From NCBI RefSeq assembly GCF_000962805.1, contig NZ_JZTW01000001.1:496001-560000 (forward strand): a DNA stretch of 64,000 bases. The letters are read 5' to 3'. Below the pieces are notes generated by a model. It was not told where the DNA came from. It worked only from the letters and a program-made list of their open reading frames with translations, and ran no database searches. The DNA comes from Pseudarthrobacter chlorophenolicus. Its GTDB lineage: Bacteria; Actinomycetota; Actinomycetes; Actinomycetales; Micrococcaceae. Shown piece by piece: positions 18,340 to 26,821 of the stretch (position 1 is the first letter of the stretch; the number at the start of each line of letters is the position of its first letter). The translations under genes were made by a program, and so were the position numbers.

Positions 18340-19431
18340 ATGGACGCGATGCCGGCACGCCCTTTTGATCCGCTGGCCTCGGTCCGGAAACACTCCGGGC
18401 CCGGGTTCGATCTCCTCCTGGCCGGAACCGTCTTCCAGGACATCATTTTCACCGGGCTGCCGCACGGCCCTGAACCGGGTACGGAAATCTGGAGCGACGG
18501 CATGGGCAGCTGCCCGGGCGGGGTGGCGAACCAGGCCATCGCCGCCGCCCGGCTGGGGCTGCGGACCGGCCTGGCCGCGGTCTTCGGCGACGACGGCTAC
18601 GGGGACTTCAACTGGAAGATCCTCGCCGGCCAAGAACGCGTGGACCTGAGCCTGTCCCGCCGGGTGGAGGGGTGGCACTCGCCGGTGACGGTGTCGCTGT
18701 GCGTAGAGAAGGACCGGTCCATGATCACCCACGGGCATGCCGCCCCGGTCACATCCTCTGAGCTCATCGGCGAGCCGCCGCCCACCCTTGCCGGCATCGC
18801 GGAGGTGGGCCTGGAAGTGGAACCCTGGGCACGCGCCGCCCACGGTGCCGGCGTCAAGCTCTTCGGTGACGTGGGCTGGGACCCCACCGGCGAATGGGCG
18901 CCGGTCCGGCTGGAAAACCTGCAGTACTTCCACGCGTTCCTGCCCAACCAGCGTGAGGCCATGGCGTTGACCGGGAAGGACAACGCCTGGTCTGCCCTGT
19001 ACGCGCTCGCGGACCGGGTCCCCGTGGCCGTGGTGACCCTGGGGCCCCAGGGGGCGCTCGCTGTCGATTCGGAAACGGGGGAGGAGGAGTGGGTACCGTC
19101 CCTGCCCGTCAAGGCGCTCGACCCCACCGGAGCAGGCGACTGCTTTGACGCCGCGTTTATTGTGGGCACGCTGGCCGGCTGGCCGCTGGGCAACCGGCTG
19201 AGGTTCGCCAACCTGTGCGCCTCCTTGGCGGTGCAGGAAGTGGGCGGCTCGCTGGCTGCCCCCGGTTGGGGGGACATTGCCGACTGGTGGAAGCGCGCCA
19301 ACGCCCGGCCGGAGCGCCAAATGAGCCAGTGGCTGCGCCGCTTCGGGTTCCTGGAAGAGATCATCCAGGACGTCCCGCAGGCTGCCCAGCGCAGGGCCTC
19401 AGCCACCATCGCCCACCTCTCGGACGCCTGA
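18340..19431 (+). CDS. PfkB-family carbohydrate kinase
   Basis: 363 residues from ATG 18340 (MDAMPARPFDPLASVRKH). The ribokinase fold shows the N-terminal substrate loop SCPGGVANQAIAAARLGL and the C-terminal anion hole with the catalytic base, DPTGAGDCFDAAFIVGTL. PfkB kinases phosphorylate sugars or nucleosides with ATP; the substrate cannot be assigned from sequence. The extended region between them (LFGDVGWDPTGEWAPVRLEN) resembles kinases that sit beside glycosidases. It is divergent from the GH4 gene. Confidence 0.87.
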   Translation: MDAMPARPFDPLASVRKHSGPGFDLLLAGTVFQDIIFTGLPHGPEPGTEIWSDGMGSCPGGVANQAIAAARLGLRTGLAAVFGDDGYGDFNWKILAGQERVDLSLSRRVEGWHSPVTVSLCVEKDRSMITHGHAAPVTSSELIGEPPPTLAGIAEVGLEVEPWARAAHGAGVKLFGDVGWDPTGEWAPVRLENLQYFHAFLPNQREAMALTGKDNAWSALYALADRVPVAVVTLGPQGALAVDSETGEEEWVPSLPVKALDPTGAGDCFDAAFIVGTLAGWPLGNRLRFANLCASLAVQEVGGSLAAPGWGDIADWWKRANARPERQMSQWLRRFGFLEEIIQDVPQAAQRRASATIAHLSDA

Positions 19432-19524
19432 GCAGCTGCTACGAACAGTCCCTGGCGCTTCAACAGTGCCGTCCGGCATTCCGCGGCGCCGGGCGTCCGA
19501 TTATTCGGCCGCAGGCACCCCTAC

Positions 19525-19537
19525 TAGAATCACTACC
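19525..19537 (+). promoter_or_regulatory. Leaderless -10 of the alr-tsaD operon
   Basis: TAGAAT (19525-19530) is followed by 7 nt and the GTG start of alr at 19538; TTATTC at 19501-19506 is a weak -35 candidate 18 nt upstream of the -10. Confidence 0.6.
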
Positions 19538-20770
19538 GTGACTTACCCCGCCCCAACCGGTGAAATCAGCGCTGCCTCAGTGAACGATCCCCACTACGAG
19601 CGATCTGCCGTGATCGACCTGGACGCCATTCGGCACAATGTCCGCCGGCTCGCGGCCGCTGCCTCACCGGCCAAGGTCATGGCCGTGGTCAAGGCCGACG
19701 CCTACGGTCACGGTGCCGTCCCGGTTGCCCGGGCCGCGCTGGAGGCCGGCGCCGCCTGGTTGGGAGTGGCGCACATCTCCGAGGCGCTCGCCCTGCGGGC
19801 TGCCGGGATCGACGCGCCGCTGCTGGCATGGCTGCACACCACGGACAGCAACTTCGGCGCGGCAGTGGCGGCCGGCGTCGACATTGGCTGCTCAGGGTGG
19901 GAACTCGAACGGATTGTTGCCGCAGCCCGCGAACAGGAACGCCCGGCGAGGATCCACCTCAAGGTGGATACCGGGCTGGGCCGCAACGGTGCCACGCTTG
20001 AGTATTGGGACACCCTGGTGGGCGAAGCGATGGAATACCAGGACCAGGGCCTGCTCCGGGTAGTGGGCATCTTCTCCCACCTCGCTGTCGCCGACGAACC
20101 CGAACGCCCCGAAACCGACCACCAGCTGGCAGCCTTCCGCGACGCGATTGCGGTGGCCGAGGACGCCGGGGTGGATGCCGAAGTCCGGCACCTGGCCAAC
20201 ACCCCCGCCACCCTGTCCCGGCCGGACACCCACTTCGACCTTGTGCGCGTGGGCCTGGGCGTCTACGGGCTTTCGCCCTTCGACGGGCAGACCTCCGCGG
20301 AACTCGGCCTGCGGCCGGCGATGGCGCTGCGGACCAAAGTTTCCCAGTGCAAAGCCGTCCCCGCCGGGCAGGGAGTTTCGTACGGGCTCCATTACCGGAC
20401 TGCCGGTGCCAGCACCCTGGGCCTGATCCCGCTGGGCTACGCCGACGGCATCCCCCGGGTTGCCACGGGCGGCCCGGTCCGGGTGGCCGGAACCACCTAC
20501 CCGGTGGTGGGCCGCATCGCCATGGACCAGATGGTCATCGATCTCGGCCCGGGCGTCCAGGCGGCTGTTTTGCTGGGTGCCGAGGCTGAGCTTTTCGGCA
20601 GCGGTGCCGACGGCGGTCCCACGGCTGATGACTGGGCGCGCGCCGCCGGGACCATCAACTATGAGATCGTCACCCGGATCAGTCCGCGCGTGCCGCGCCG
20701 CTTCATCAACGAACAGGACACATCCGGCGGCGGAAATGCGTCTGCCGCCGGCAAGGAGGGGGCCCTGTGA
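19538..20770 (+). CDS. alr: Alanine racemase
   Basis: 410 residues from GTG 19538, chosen because of the leaderless promoter directly upstream and because the fold begins soon after at ERSAVIDLDAIRHN. The PLP-binding lysine is in VMAVVKADAYGHGAVP (near residue 50), and the second-domain catalytic tyrosine in GVSYGLHYRT, followed by PLGYADGIPR and GRIAMDQMVIDLG. The enzyme makes D-alanine for peptidoglycan. It heads a tightly packed operon: alr overlaps tsaE by 4 bases (GTGA), then tsaB, rimI and tsaD. Confidence 0.95.
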   Translation: MTYPAPTGEISAASVNDPHYERSAVIDLDAIRHNVRRLAAAASPAKVMAVVKADAYGHGAVPVARAALEAGAAWLGVAHISEALALRAAGIDAPLLAWLHTTDSNFGAAVAAGVDIGCSGWELERIVAAAREQERPARIHLKVDTGLGRNGATLEYWDTLVGEAMEYQDQGLLRVVGIFSHLAVADEPERPETDHQLAAFRDAIAVAEDAGVDAEVRHLANTPATLSRPDTHFDLVRVGLGVYGLSPFDGQTSAELGLRPAMALRTKVSQCKAVPAGQGVSYGLHYRTAGASTLGLIPLGYADGIPRVATGGPVRVAGTTYPVVGRIAMDQMVIDLGPGVQAAVLLGAEAELFGSGADGGPTADDWARAAGTINYEIVTRISPRVPRRFINEQDTSGGGNASAAGKEGAL

Positions 20771-21420
20771 GCGCCGCGAACCACACGCCCGGCCAGCCGG
20801 CGGAGGCCAACTGGGAAAAGATTTATACGGCCACGACGGCGGACCAGACCCATGCGCTTGGCACTGGGCTGGCGCAGATCCTGGACGCCGGGGACCTGGT
20901 GGTGCTCTCCGGTGAGCTGGGTGCGGGGAAGACCACGCTGACTCAGGGGCTTGGGGAGGGACTGGGAGTGCGCTCCGGCATCATTTCCCCCACCTTCGTG
21001 CTGGTCCGCATCCACCCCAACCTCCCTGACGGTCCCCGCCCCGGCGGACCGGACCTCGTCCACGTGGACGCCTACCGCCTCGGATCCGCGGCTGAAGTGG
21101 ACGACATCGACCTTGAGAACACCATGGACACTTCCGTGACAGTGGTGGAGTGGGGCCACGACCGGGTGGAACACCTGAGCGAGAACCGGCTGGAGATCGA
21201 CCTGCACCGTGCCATTGGCCTTGGCGGCGGGTTCGGCCGTGGGTCCGTTGCCACCGGGACAGGTGATGCTTCGAACGCCGGACCGGACGGCGCACCCGAA
21301 AGCCTTGATTTCGATACGGACGACACCGACGAGCCACGCACCATCGTGATGCGCGGATACGGCCCACGGTGGGCGGACGCCCCGGAACTGGACGCGGCAG
21401 GGGGGATCAACCAATGCTGA
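20767..21420 (+). CDS. tsaE: tRNA threonylcarbamoyladenosine biosynthesis ATPase TsaE
   Basis: 217 residues. TsaE is the ATPase of the TsaB-TsaD-TsaE complex that puts t6A on ANN-decoding tRNAs. The Walker A loop is LSGELGAGKTTLTQGLGEGL, followed by SGIISPTFVLVRIH and VHVDAYRLGS. The protein is longer than the ~150-residue E. coli form: residues ~160-217 are an acidic, low-complexity extension (DFDTDDTDEPRTIVMRGYGP) of a kind common in Actinobacteria. It starts inside the alr stop (GTGA) and ends 7 bases inside tsaB. Confidence 0.93.
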   Translation: MSAANHTPGQPAEANWEKIYTATTADQTHALGTGLAQILDAGDLVVLSGELGAGKTTLTQGLGEGLGVRSGIISPTFVLVRIHPNLPDGPRPGGPDLVHVDAYRLGSAAEVDDIDLENTMDTSVTVVEWGHDRVEHLSENRLEIDLHRAIGLGGGFGRGSVATGTGDASNAGPDGAPESLDFDTDDTDEPRTIVMRGYGPRWADAPELDAAGGINQC

Positions 21421-22085
21421 TCCTCGCCATCGACACCTCGGCCGTGGCCAGCGCAGCCCTGGTCTCCGATGATGCCCCGGAAGGCGTCGTTGCCAACTTC
21501 TCCACCGAAGACACCCGCAGCCACGCCGAGGTGCTGGCCCCGGGCATCGCCGGAATGCTGGCCGACGCCGGCGTCGCGGGCGAAGACATCGACGCCCTGG
21601 TGGTGGGCGTGGGACCGGGCCCGTTCACCGGCCTGCGGTCCGGCATCGCCACCGCACGCACCCTGGCCTTCGTCTGGGGCAAGCCCCTGCACGGCCTGAT
21701 GAGCCTCGATGCGGTAGCCCTGGAGGTCGCCGAATCGACGGCGGCTTCCCCCGAGTTCCTGGTGGTTACCGACGCGCGCCGCAAGGAGGTGTACTGGGCC
21801 CGCTACAGCCTGGCGGAAGGTCAGTTGCCGGTGCTCGAAGACGGGCCGCATGTCGGTTTCGCCGCGGACCTGCCGGACCTGCCGTCCTACGGTGCAGGCG
21901 CCGGACTGTACGCGGACGCCCTCCGGGCGGACCCCGAGTTCGCCGGTGAGCAGCCGGACGCCCTGTACCTGGGGCAGTTTGCCCTGGCCAGGCTGGCTTC
22001 CGGCGCGGGGCTCCTGGACTCCACGCCCCTGTACCTTCGGGAATCCGACGCCCAGGTTCCGGGGCCGCGGAAGAGGGCACTGTGA
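21414..22085 (+). CDS. tsaB: tRNA threonylcarbamoyladenosine biosynthesis protein TsaB
   Basis: 223 residues from ATG 21414, which overlaps the tsaE stop by 7 bases; the frame is open upstream, but MLILAIDTSAVASAALVSD is the family N-terminus. It has the ASKHA fold with GVGPGPFTGLRSGIATARTL. TsaB is the inactive paralogue of TsaD and the scaffold of the t6A complex. The stop overlaps rimI (GTGA). Confidence 0.93.
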   Translation: MLILAIDTSAVASAALVSDDAPEGVVANFSTEDTRSHAEVLAPGIAGMLADAGVAGEDIDALVVGVGPGPFTGLRSGIATARTLAFVWGKPLHGLMSLDAVALEVAESTAASPEFLVVTDARRKEVYWARYSLAEGQLPVLEDGPHVGFAADLPDLPSYGAGAGLYADALRADPEFAGEQPDALYLGQFALARLASGAGLLDSTPLYLRESDAQVPGPRKRAL

Positions 22086-22621
22086 GCGCCGCCGGGCCGG
22101 ATGGGATTCCGGAGACCCGGCCCGGCTCCCGGGAAGGTATCGCCATCCGGGAGATGACGGAGGCCGACATCCCCGCCGTCAGCGCCCTCGAGCAGGAGTT
22201 GTTTCCGGTGGACGCCTGGCCGGTGCAGATGTTCTTCGACGAACTGGCCCAGCCGGAAACCCGCCGCTACCTGGTGGCCGAGGGGCCGGACGGCATCGTC
22301 GGTTATGCCGGGCTCATGTGCATTGAACCCATCGCGGACGTCCAGACGATAGCCGTCGTGCCGCACCGCGAGGGGCGTGGCATCGGCAGCACCCTCCTCA
22401 CCGAACTGATCGAGGAGGCCCGCAGGCGGCGTGCCGCGGACGTCCTGCTGGAAGTGCGCGCCGACAACCCGCGGGCCCAGCGGCTGTACCTCCGCTTTGG
22501 TTTCCAACAAATCCATGTCCGCCCCCGGTACTACCGCGACGGCGTGGACGCCCTGATCATGCGGCTGGCGCTGGTGCCGGAGGCAGAAACAGAATCCCCA
22601 AGCAAAGGAATCCGGCCATGA
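22082..22621 (+). CDS. rimI: Ribosomal protein S18-alanine N-acetyltransferase RimI
   Basis: 179 residues, a GNAT enzyme that acetylates the N-terminal alanine of ribosomal protein S18. The acetyl-CoA loop [19 protein letters not shown] and the C-terminal motif [20 protein letters not shown] then YY are both typical. GTG start at 22082 within the tsaB stop; the stop overlaps the tsaD start (ATGA). The N-terminal ~20 residues are an extension rich in Gly and Pro. Confidence 0.9.
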   Translation: MSAAGPDGIPETRPGSREGIAIREMTEADIPAVSALEQELFPVDAWPVQMFFDELAQPETRRYLVAEGPDGIVGYAGLMCIEPIADVQTIAVVPHREGRGIGSTLLTELIEEARRRRAADVLLEVRADNPRAQRLYLRFGFQQIHVRPRYYRDGVDALIMRLALVPEAETESPSKGIRP

Positions 22622-23709
22622 ACCGCACGCAGCCACTGGTGCTGGGCATCGAATCCTCCTGCGACGAAACCGGCGTCGGCGTTGTCCGGGGAACCACGCT
22701 CCTGGCCAACACGGTGTCCTCATCAATGGACGAGCATGTCCGGTTCGGCGGCGTCATCCCCGAAATCGCCTCCCGCGCGCACCTTGATGCCTTCGTCCCC
22801 ACCCTGGAACAGGCCCTCGCTGAGGCCGGCACAACCCTGGATGACATCGATGCCATCGCCGTGACTTCAGGCCCGGGCCTGGCGGGAGCGCTGATGGTGG
22901 GGGTCTGCGCCGCGAAGGCCCTGGCCGTGGCCACCGGCAAACCGCTGTACGCCATCAATCACCTGGTGGCCCACGTGGGCGTGGGGCTCCTGGACGACCG
23001 GGCAACCGGGAAACAACAGGCTCTGCCCGAGAATCTCGGCGCCCTCTTGGTCTCCGGCGGCCACACCGAAATCCTCCGGATCAACAGCATCACCAGCGAC
23101 GTGGAACTGCTGGGCTCCACCATCGATGACGCCGCCGGTGAGGCCTACGACAAGGTGGCCCGCATCCTGGGCCTCGGCTACCCGGGCGGCCCCGCCATCG
23201 ACAAAGTGGCCCGTACCGGCAACCCGAAGGCAATCCGCTTTCCGCGCGGCCTCAGCCAGCCCAAGTACATGGGAACGGCCGAAGAACCGGGTAAACACCG
23301 CTACGACTGGTCCTTCAGCGGGCTGAAGACCGCCGTGGCCCGGTGCGTGGAACAGTTTGAAGCACGAGGGGAAGAAATCCCGGTGGCTGACATCGCCGCG
23401 GCCTTCCAGGAAGCTGTGGTGGACGTGATTTCGTCAAAGGCCGTGCTGGCCTGCCGGGAGTACGGCATCAAGGATGTGCTGCTGGGCGGCGGCGTAGCCG
23501 CCAACTCAAGGCTGCGGGAACTGACCGGGCAGCGCTGCGCGTCCGCCGGGATCCGGCTGCACGTCCCGCCGCTGGACCTGTGCACGGACAACGGTGCCAT
23601 GGTGGCCGCGCTGGGGGCACAGCTGGTCATGGCAGGTGCCGAACCCAGTGGGATCGGCTTCGCACCGGACTCCTCGATGCCCGTTACCTCGGTCTCCCTC
23701 CCGGCCTGA
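22618..23709 (+). CDS. tsaD: tRNA N6-adenosine threonylcarbamoyltransferase TsaD
   Basis: 363 residues. TsaD transfers threonylcarbamoyl to A37 of tRNA. The ASKHA motifs [17 protein letters not shown], the metal-binding histidines in [37 protein letters not shown] and [12 protein letters not shown] are all visible. It is the last gene of alr-tsaE-tsaB-rimI-tsaD, entered by ATGA overlap with rimI. A palindromic repeat follows 16 bases after the stop. Confidence 0.96.
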   Translation: MNRTQPLVLGIESSCDETGVGVVRGTTLLANTVSSSMDEHVRFGGVIPEIASRAHLDAFVPTLEQALAEAGTTLDDIDAIAVTSGPGLAGALMVGVCAAKALAVATGKPLYAINHLVAHVGVGLLDDRATGKQQALPENLGALLVSGGHTEILRINSITSDVELLGSTIDDAAGEAYDKVARILGLGYPGGPAIDKVARTGNPKAIRFPRGLSQPKYMGTAEEPGKHRYDWSFSGLKTAVARCVEQFEARGEEIPVADIAAAFQEAVVDVISSKAVLACREYGIKDVLLGGGVAANSRLRELTGQRCASAGIRLHVPPLDLCTDNGAMVAALGAQLVMAGAEPSGIGFAPDSSMPVTSVSLPA

Positions 23710-23725
23710 CCACCCGGCAAACCCA

Positions 23726-23788
23726 TTGATGCTCTATCAGATAAGGCTCCTAAACCACTGGTTTAGGAGCCTTATCTGATAGGGCAAC
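23726..23788. repeat. Palindromic intergenic repeat, copy 3
   Basis: Arms 23731-23755 (starts GCTCTATCAGATAAGGC) and 23761-23785 pair with one mismatch around a 5-nt loop, and the right end reads CTGATAGGGCAAC like the other copies. It lies between the convergent tsaD and GCS2 ligase genes and may act as a bidirectional terminator. Confidence 0.85.
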
Positions 23789-23812
23789 TGTGTTTTTGGG
23801 TGAAGCTGTCAG

Positions 23813-24964
23813 TCAGGCGGTGGGGCCGCTGCGCATCTGCTTGACCAGGTCCAGGACCACGGCCTGCAGGTTGCCGCCGTTGTCCTCCGCTACGCGCCGC
23901 TGCCTCTGGTACCCGGCGCCGCGGCGGATAATCTTCTCGACGTCGGCCAGCTCATCCTGGCAGCCCAGCTTCGCCGCCACGGGCTCCAGCCGGTTCAGCG
24001 TTTCCAGCAGGTGGTCCGTGACCAGCTGCTCCTTGCCCGCGGCGTCCAGGATGATGATGGCGTCCATGCCGTAGCGTGCGGCGCGCCACTTGTTTTCCTG
24101 GACGTGCCACGGCGGCATGGTGGGGATAGTGCCGCCGTTGTCCAGGGTGGTGGAGAACTCGTCCACCAGGCACTGGGTAAGGGCCGCGATGGCCCCTACT
24201 TCCTCCAGGGTGGCCAGGCCGTCGCAGATGCGCATTTCGATGGTTCCCAGGGCCGGCACCGGCCGGATGTCCCAGCGGATCTCTGAGATGGTGTCGATCA
24301 CCCCCGTGGTGAACATGTCCTGGACATAGGACTCGTATTCGGACCAGGAGGGGAACTGGAACGGCAGCCCCGCGGTGGGCAGCTGCTGGAACATCAAGGC
24401 ACGGTGCGAGGCGTAGCCGGTGTCCTCGCCGCCCCAGAACGGGCTGGACGCGGACAGCGCCTGGAAGTGCGGGAAGTAGTTGACCAGCCCGTCGAGCACC
24501 GGGAGGGCCTTCTCCCGGCGGTCAAGGCCCACGTGGACGTGCACGCCATAGATGACCATCTGGCGGCCCCACCACTGCGTCCGGTCAATGAGCTTGGCGT
24601 AGCGGGCCTTGTCCGTCACGGGCTGCAGCTGCGGCGGACTGAACGGGTGGCTTCCGGCGCAGAAGAGCTCCACGCCCATGGGATCGGTGATCTCCCGGAC
24701 GGCGGCGACGGAACGGCCGAGGTCTTCCTTCGCTTCGGCTGCGGTCTCGCAGATCCCCGTGACCAGTTCCACCGTGTTCAGCAGCAGTTCCTGCTTGATG
24801 TGGGGGTGTTCGTCATCCTCGTTCAGCTCGGGATGGCGGGAGGCAACACCGCGGAGCACCTCATTGGCGACGGACGCGAGTTCGCCGGTGCGGCCGTCCA
24901 CCAGCGCCAGTTCCCACTCAACACCAAGGGTTGATTGCCTCGATGGTGCGAAGTCGATCTTCAC
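23813..24964 (-). CDS. Glutamate-cysteine ligase family protein (YbdK/GCS2 carboxylate-amine ligase)
   Basis: 383 residues from the GTG at 24964, chosen because GAGG lies 6 nt upstream and VKIDFAPSRQSTLGVEWELA is the family start; an in-frame GTG at 24976 would add four residues. GCS2 signatures include LGVEWELALVDGRTGEL, QELLLNTVELVTGICE, GRQMVIYGVHVHVGL, LSASSPFWGGEDTGYASHRA and GTIEMRICDG. YbdK-type proteins ligate glutamate to an amine or cysteine in vitro, but mycothiol-making actinobacteria do not normally use glutathione, so the true substrate is open. Confidence 0.88.
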   Translation of the reverse strand: MKIDFAPSRQSTLGVEWELALVDGRTGELASVANEVLRGVASRHPELNEDDEHPHIKQELLLNTVELVTGICETAAEAKEDLGRSVAAVREITDPMGVELFCAGSHPFSPPQLQPVTDKARYAKLIDRTQWWGRQMVIYGVHVHVGLDRREKALPVLDGLVNYFPHFQALSASSPFWGGEDTGYASHRALMFQQLPTAGLPFQFPSWSEYESYVQDMFTTGVIDTISEIRWDIRPVPALGTIEMRICDGLATLEEVGAIAALTQCLVDEFSTTLDNGGTIPTMPPWHVQENKWRAARYGMDAIIILDAAGKEQLVTDHLLETLNRLEPVAAKLGCQDELADVEKIIRRGAGYQRQRRVAEDNGGNLQAVVLDLVKQMRSGPTA

Positions 24965-25056
24965 GCATTTCCTCACTGTCCGGGATGCCGCTGGCTGGTG
25001 CCGCTTCCGGGACGTGCCGGCAAACGAACGGGTGTTTCAAGTCTATAGCGCAGGGG

Positions 25057-25069
25057 TAGCATCATAATG
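25057..25069 (+). promoter_or_regulatory. Leaderless -10 of the GH3 lipoprotein gene
   Basis: TAGCAT (25057-25062) is followed by 7 nt and ATG 25070. It favours that ATG over the ATG one codon upstream. Confidence 0.45.
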
Positions 25070-26794
25070 ATGTCCCCGTTCCAACGCCTGCGTGACAGTA
25101 CCCACAAAACCCTCCCCCTGATCGCGGCCCTGTCCGTCGTTGCCCTGGCCTCGTGCACGGCTGGGCCGTCCGCTCCTGCGCCCTCAACGCCGGCATCATC
25201 GCCGTCGGCTTCCGCGTCGGCGCCGGCCGGCGCGTCCCCGTCAGTACCGCGTACGACGCCGGCACCAACCACGGCGTCTCCGTCACCTGATCCGGGTTCC
25301 CGGCCCTTGGGCTGGGGCCCCCAGCAGCGCGACCAGGACGCGGCGGCGGCCGCGGTGGCAGCCATGGCACCCGAGCAAAAGGCCGGCCAGGTCCTGCTCC
25401 CGTCCTACGGCGGGCAGCAGGTGGAAGCGCAGGCAGCCGCCATCGAACGGCTGCACCTGGCCGGCAGCATCATCATGGGCGACAACGTTCCCCGCGACCC
25501 GCAGGGGAAAGTGGACGTTGCCGCCATGACGGCAGCCAACCAGCGGCTCTCCCGGGCAACCACCGCCGATGGTGACCAATGGCCGGGCATCGTCGGCGTG
25601 GACCAGGAAGGTGGGATCGTAGCCAGGCTGGGAACGCCGCTGACCGAATGGCCTACGCCGATGAGCTACGGTGCCGCGGGGAACGCGGCCCTCACGCGGG
25701 ACGCCGGGCATGGCGTCGCGGGGGAGCTGGCCCCGTTGGGCTTCAACCTGGACTTCGCCCCGGACGCGGATGTCACCATCGGCCCTAAAGACCCCACCAT
25801 CGGCGCCCGGTCCATGTCCGGTGACCCGTCAGCTGCGGCGACGCAGAGCGTGTCATTCGCCCAGGGCATGCTTGCCGCCGGGGTGCTCCCCACCGTCAAG
25901 CACTTTCCCGGCCACGGTTCGGTCACCGCCGATTCGCACCTGAGCCTCCCGCTCCAGAACGCCGGCGTGGAGGAGTTGCGCGGCCGGGACTGGAAGCCCT
26001 TCCAGGCTGCCGTCGATTCCGGCTTGCCGATGGTGATGACCGGGCACATCGCCGTGCCTGCGCTGGAACCCGGCGTGCCGGCGTCGCTCTCATCCAAGAC
26101 TTACGCCGCGCTGCGTGGCCTCGGCTTCAAGGGTGTAGCGGTAACCGATGCCCTGAATATGGGGGCCGTCACCAAGCAGTACCCGGCCGGTTCCGCCGCC
26201 GTTTCTGCCCTTGCCGCCGGTGCCGACCTGCTGCTCATGCCGGCCGACGCCGCGCAGGCGCACGCCGCAATAGTCCAGGCTGTGGCCTCCGGGGCCCTGC
26301 CGAAGGAACGGCTGGATGAGGCCGCCACACGGGTAGCCACCATGATGATCTGGCAAGGGCGAAGGGGTTCCGCCCCTGCTCCCGCAGGGAGTGGCGCGGC
26401 ACTGTCCGCCAAGGTCTCCGGCTCCGCCGTCACTATCCTGGCCGGCAGCTGCAGCGGACCGCTGGTCCCCGGAGCTGTCCGGGTAGCCGGCGGGGGACCT
26501 GGGGACAAGGAACGGTTCGAAGGGGCGGCCGCCCGGGCAGGCATTGCCGTGGGCTCCGGACCCCTGGTCAGCCTCATCGGATACGGCGGAGCCCCCGCCG
26601 GCGGCGACATCGCCGTCACCCTGGATGCCCCCTGGCCGCTGCAGGGTTCCCCGGCGCCGGTCAAGATCGCGCTCTACGGCCGGACCGACGCCGCTTTCGA
26701 TGCCCTGGCCGCCGTGCTGGCCGGAAAGGCGGCGGCCCCCGGAAAGCTGCCGGCCGCCGTCGGGCCCTATCCTGCCGGCAGCGGCTGCCCCTAA
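25070..26794 (+). CDS. Glycoside hydrolase family 3 lipoprotein (beta-N-acetylhexosaminidase, NagZ-like)
   Basis: 574 residues. The N-terminus is a lipoprotein signal peptide: hydrophobic LPLIAALSVVALASC with the lipobox LASC placing Cys near residue 29, so the mature enzyme is anchored outside the membrane. A ~55-residue Ala/Pro/Ser linker follows, then the GH3 barrel: IVGVDQEGGIVARLG, the histidine-containing KHFPGHGSVTADSHLSLP, and the nucleophile region GVAVTDALNMGAV. A second C-terminal domain (~450-574) without a clear active site resembles the extra domain of Gram-positive NagZ proteins. It probably removes GlcNAc from cell-wall fragments or chitin oligomers. Confidence 0.85.
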   Translation: MSPFQRLRDSTHKTLPLIAALSVVALASCTAGPSAPAPSTPASSPSASASAPAGASPSVPRTTPAPTTASPSPDPGSRPLGWGPQQRDQDAAAAAVAAMAPEQKAGQVLLPSYGGQQVEAQAAAIERLHLAGSIIMGDNVPRDPQGKVDVAAMTAANQRLSRATTADGDQWPGIVGVDQEGGIVARLGTPLTEWPTPMSYGAAGNAALTRDAGHGVAGELAPLGFNLDFAPDADVTIGPKDPTIGARSMSGDPSAAATQSVSFAQGMLAAGVLPTVKHFPGHGSVTADSHLSLPLQNAGVEELRGRDWKPFQAAVDSGLPMVMTGHIAVPALEPGVPASLSSKTYAALRGLGFKGVAVTDALNMGAVTKQYPAGSAAVSALAAGADLLLMPADAAQAHAAIVQAVASGALPKERLDEAATRVATMMIWQGRRGSAPAPAGSGAALSAKVSGSAVTILAGSCSGPLVPGAVRVAGGGPGDKERFEGAAARAGIAVGSGPLVSLIGYGGAPAGGDIAVTLDAPWPLQGSPAPVKIALYGRTDAAFDALAAVLAGKAAAPGKLPAAVGPYPAGSGCP

Positions 26795-26821
26795 CCTCGC
26801 CGGGCCGCGTTTAATGGACAG

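Noticed and set aside
12153..23788. Reading the three palindromic repeats as a CRISPR array or IS ends
   Set aside because: The copies are isolated, kilobases apart and each is itself a hairpin; there are no spacers, no transposase and no target-site duplications that I can see.
23813..24964. Calling the GCS2 protein a true glutathione-synthesis GshA
   Set aside because: The organism carries mshA for mycothiol and no gshB is visible; the sequence is of the YbdK branch.
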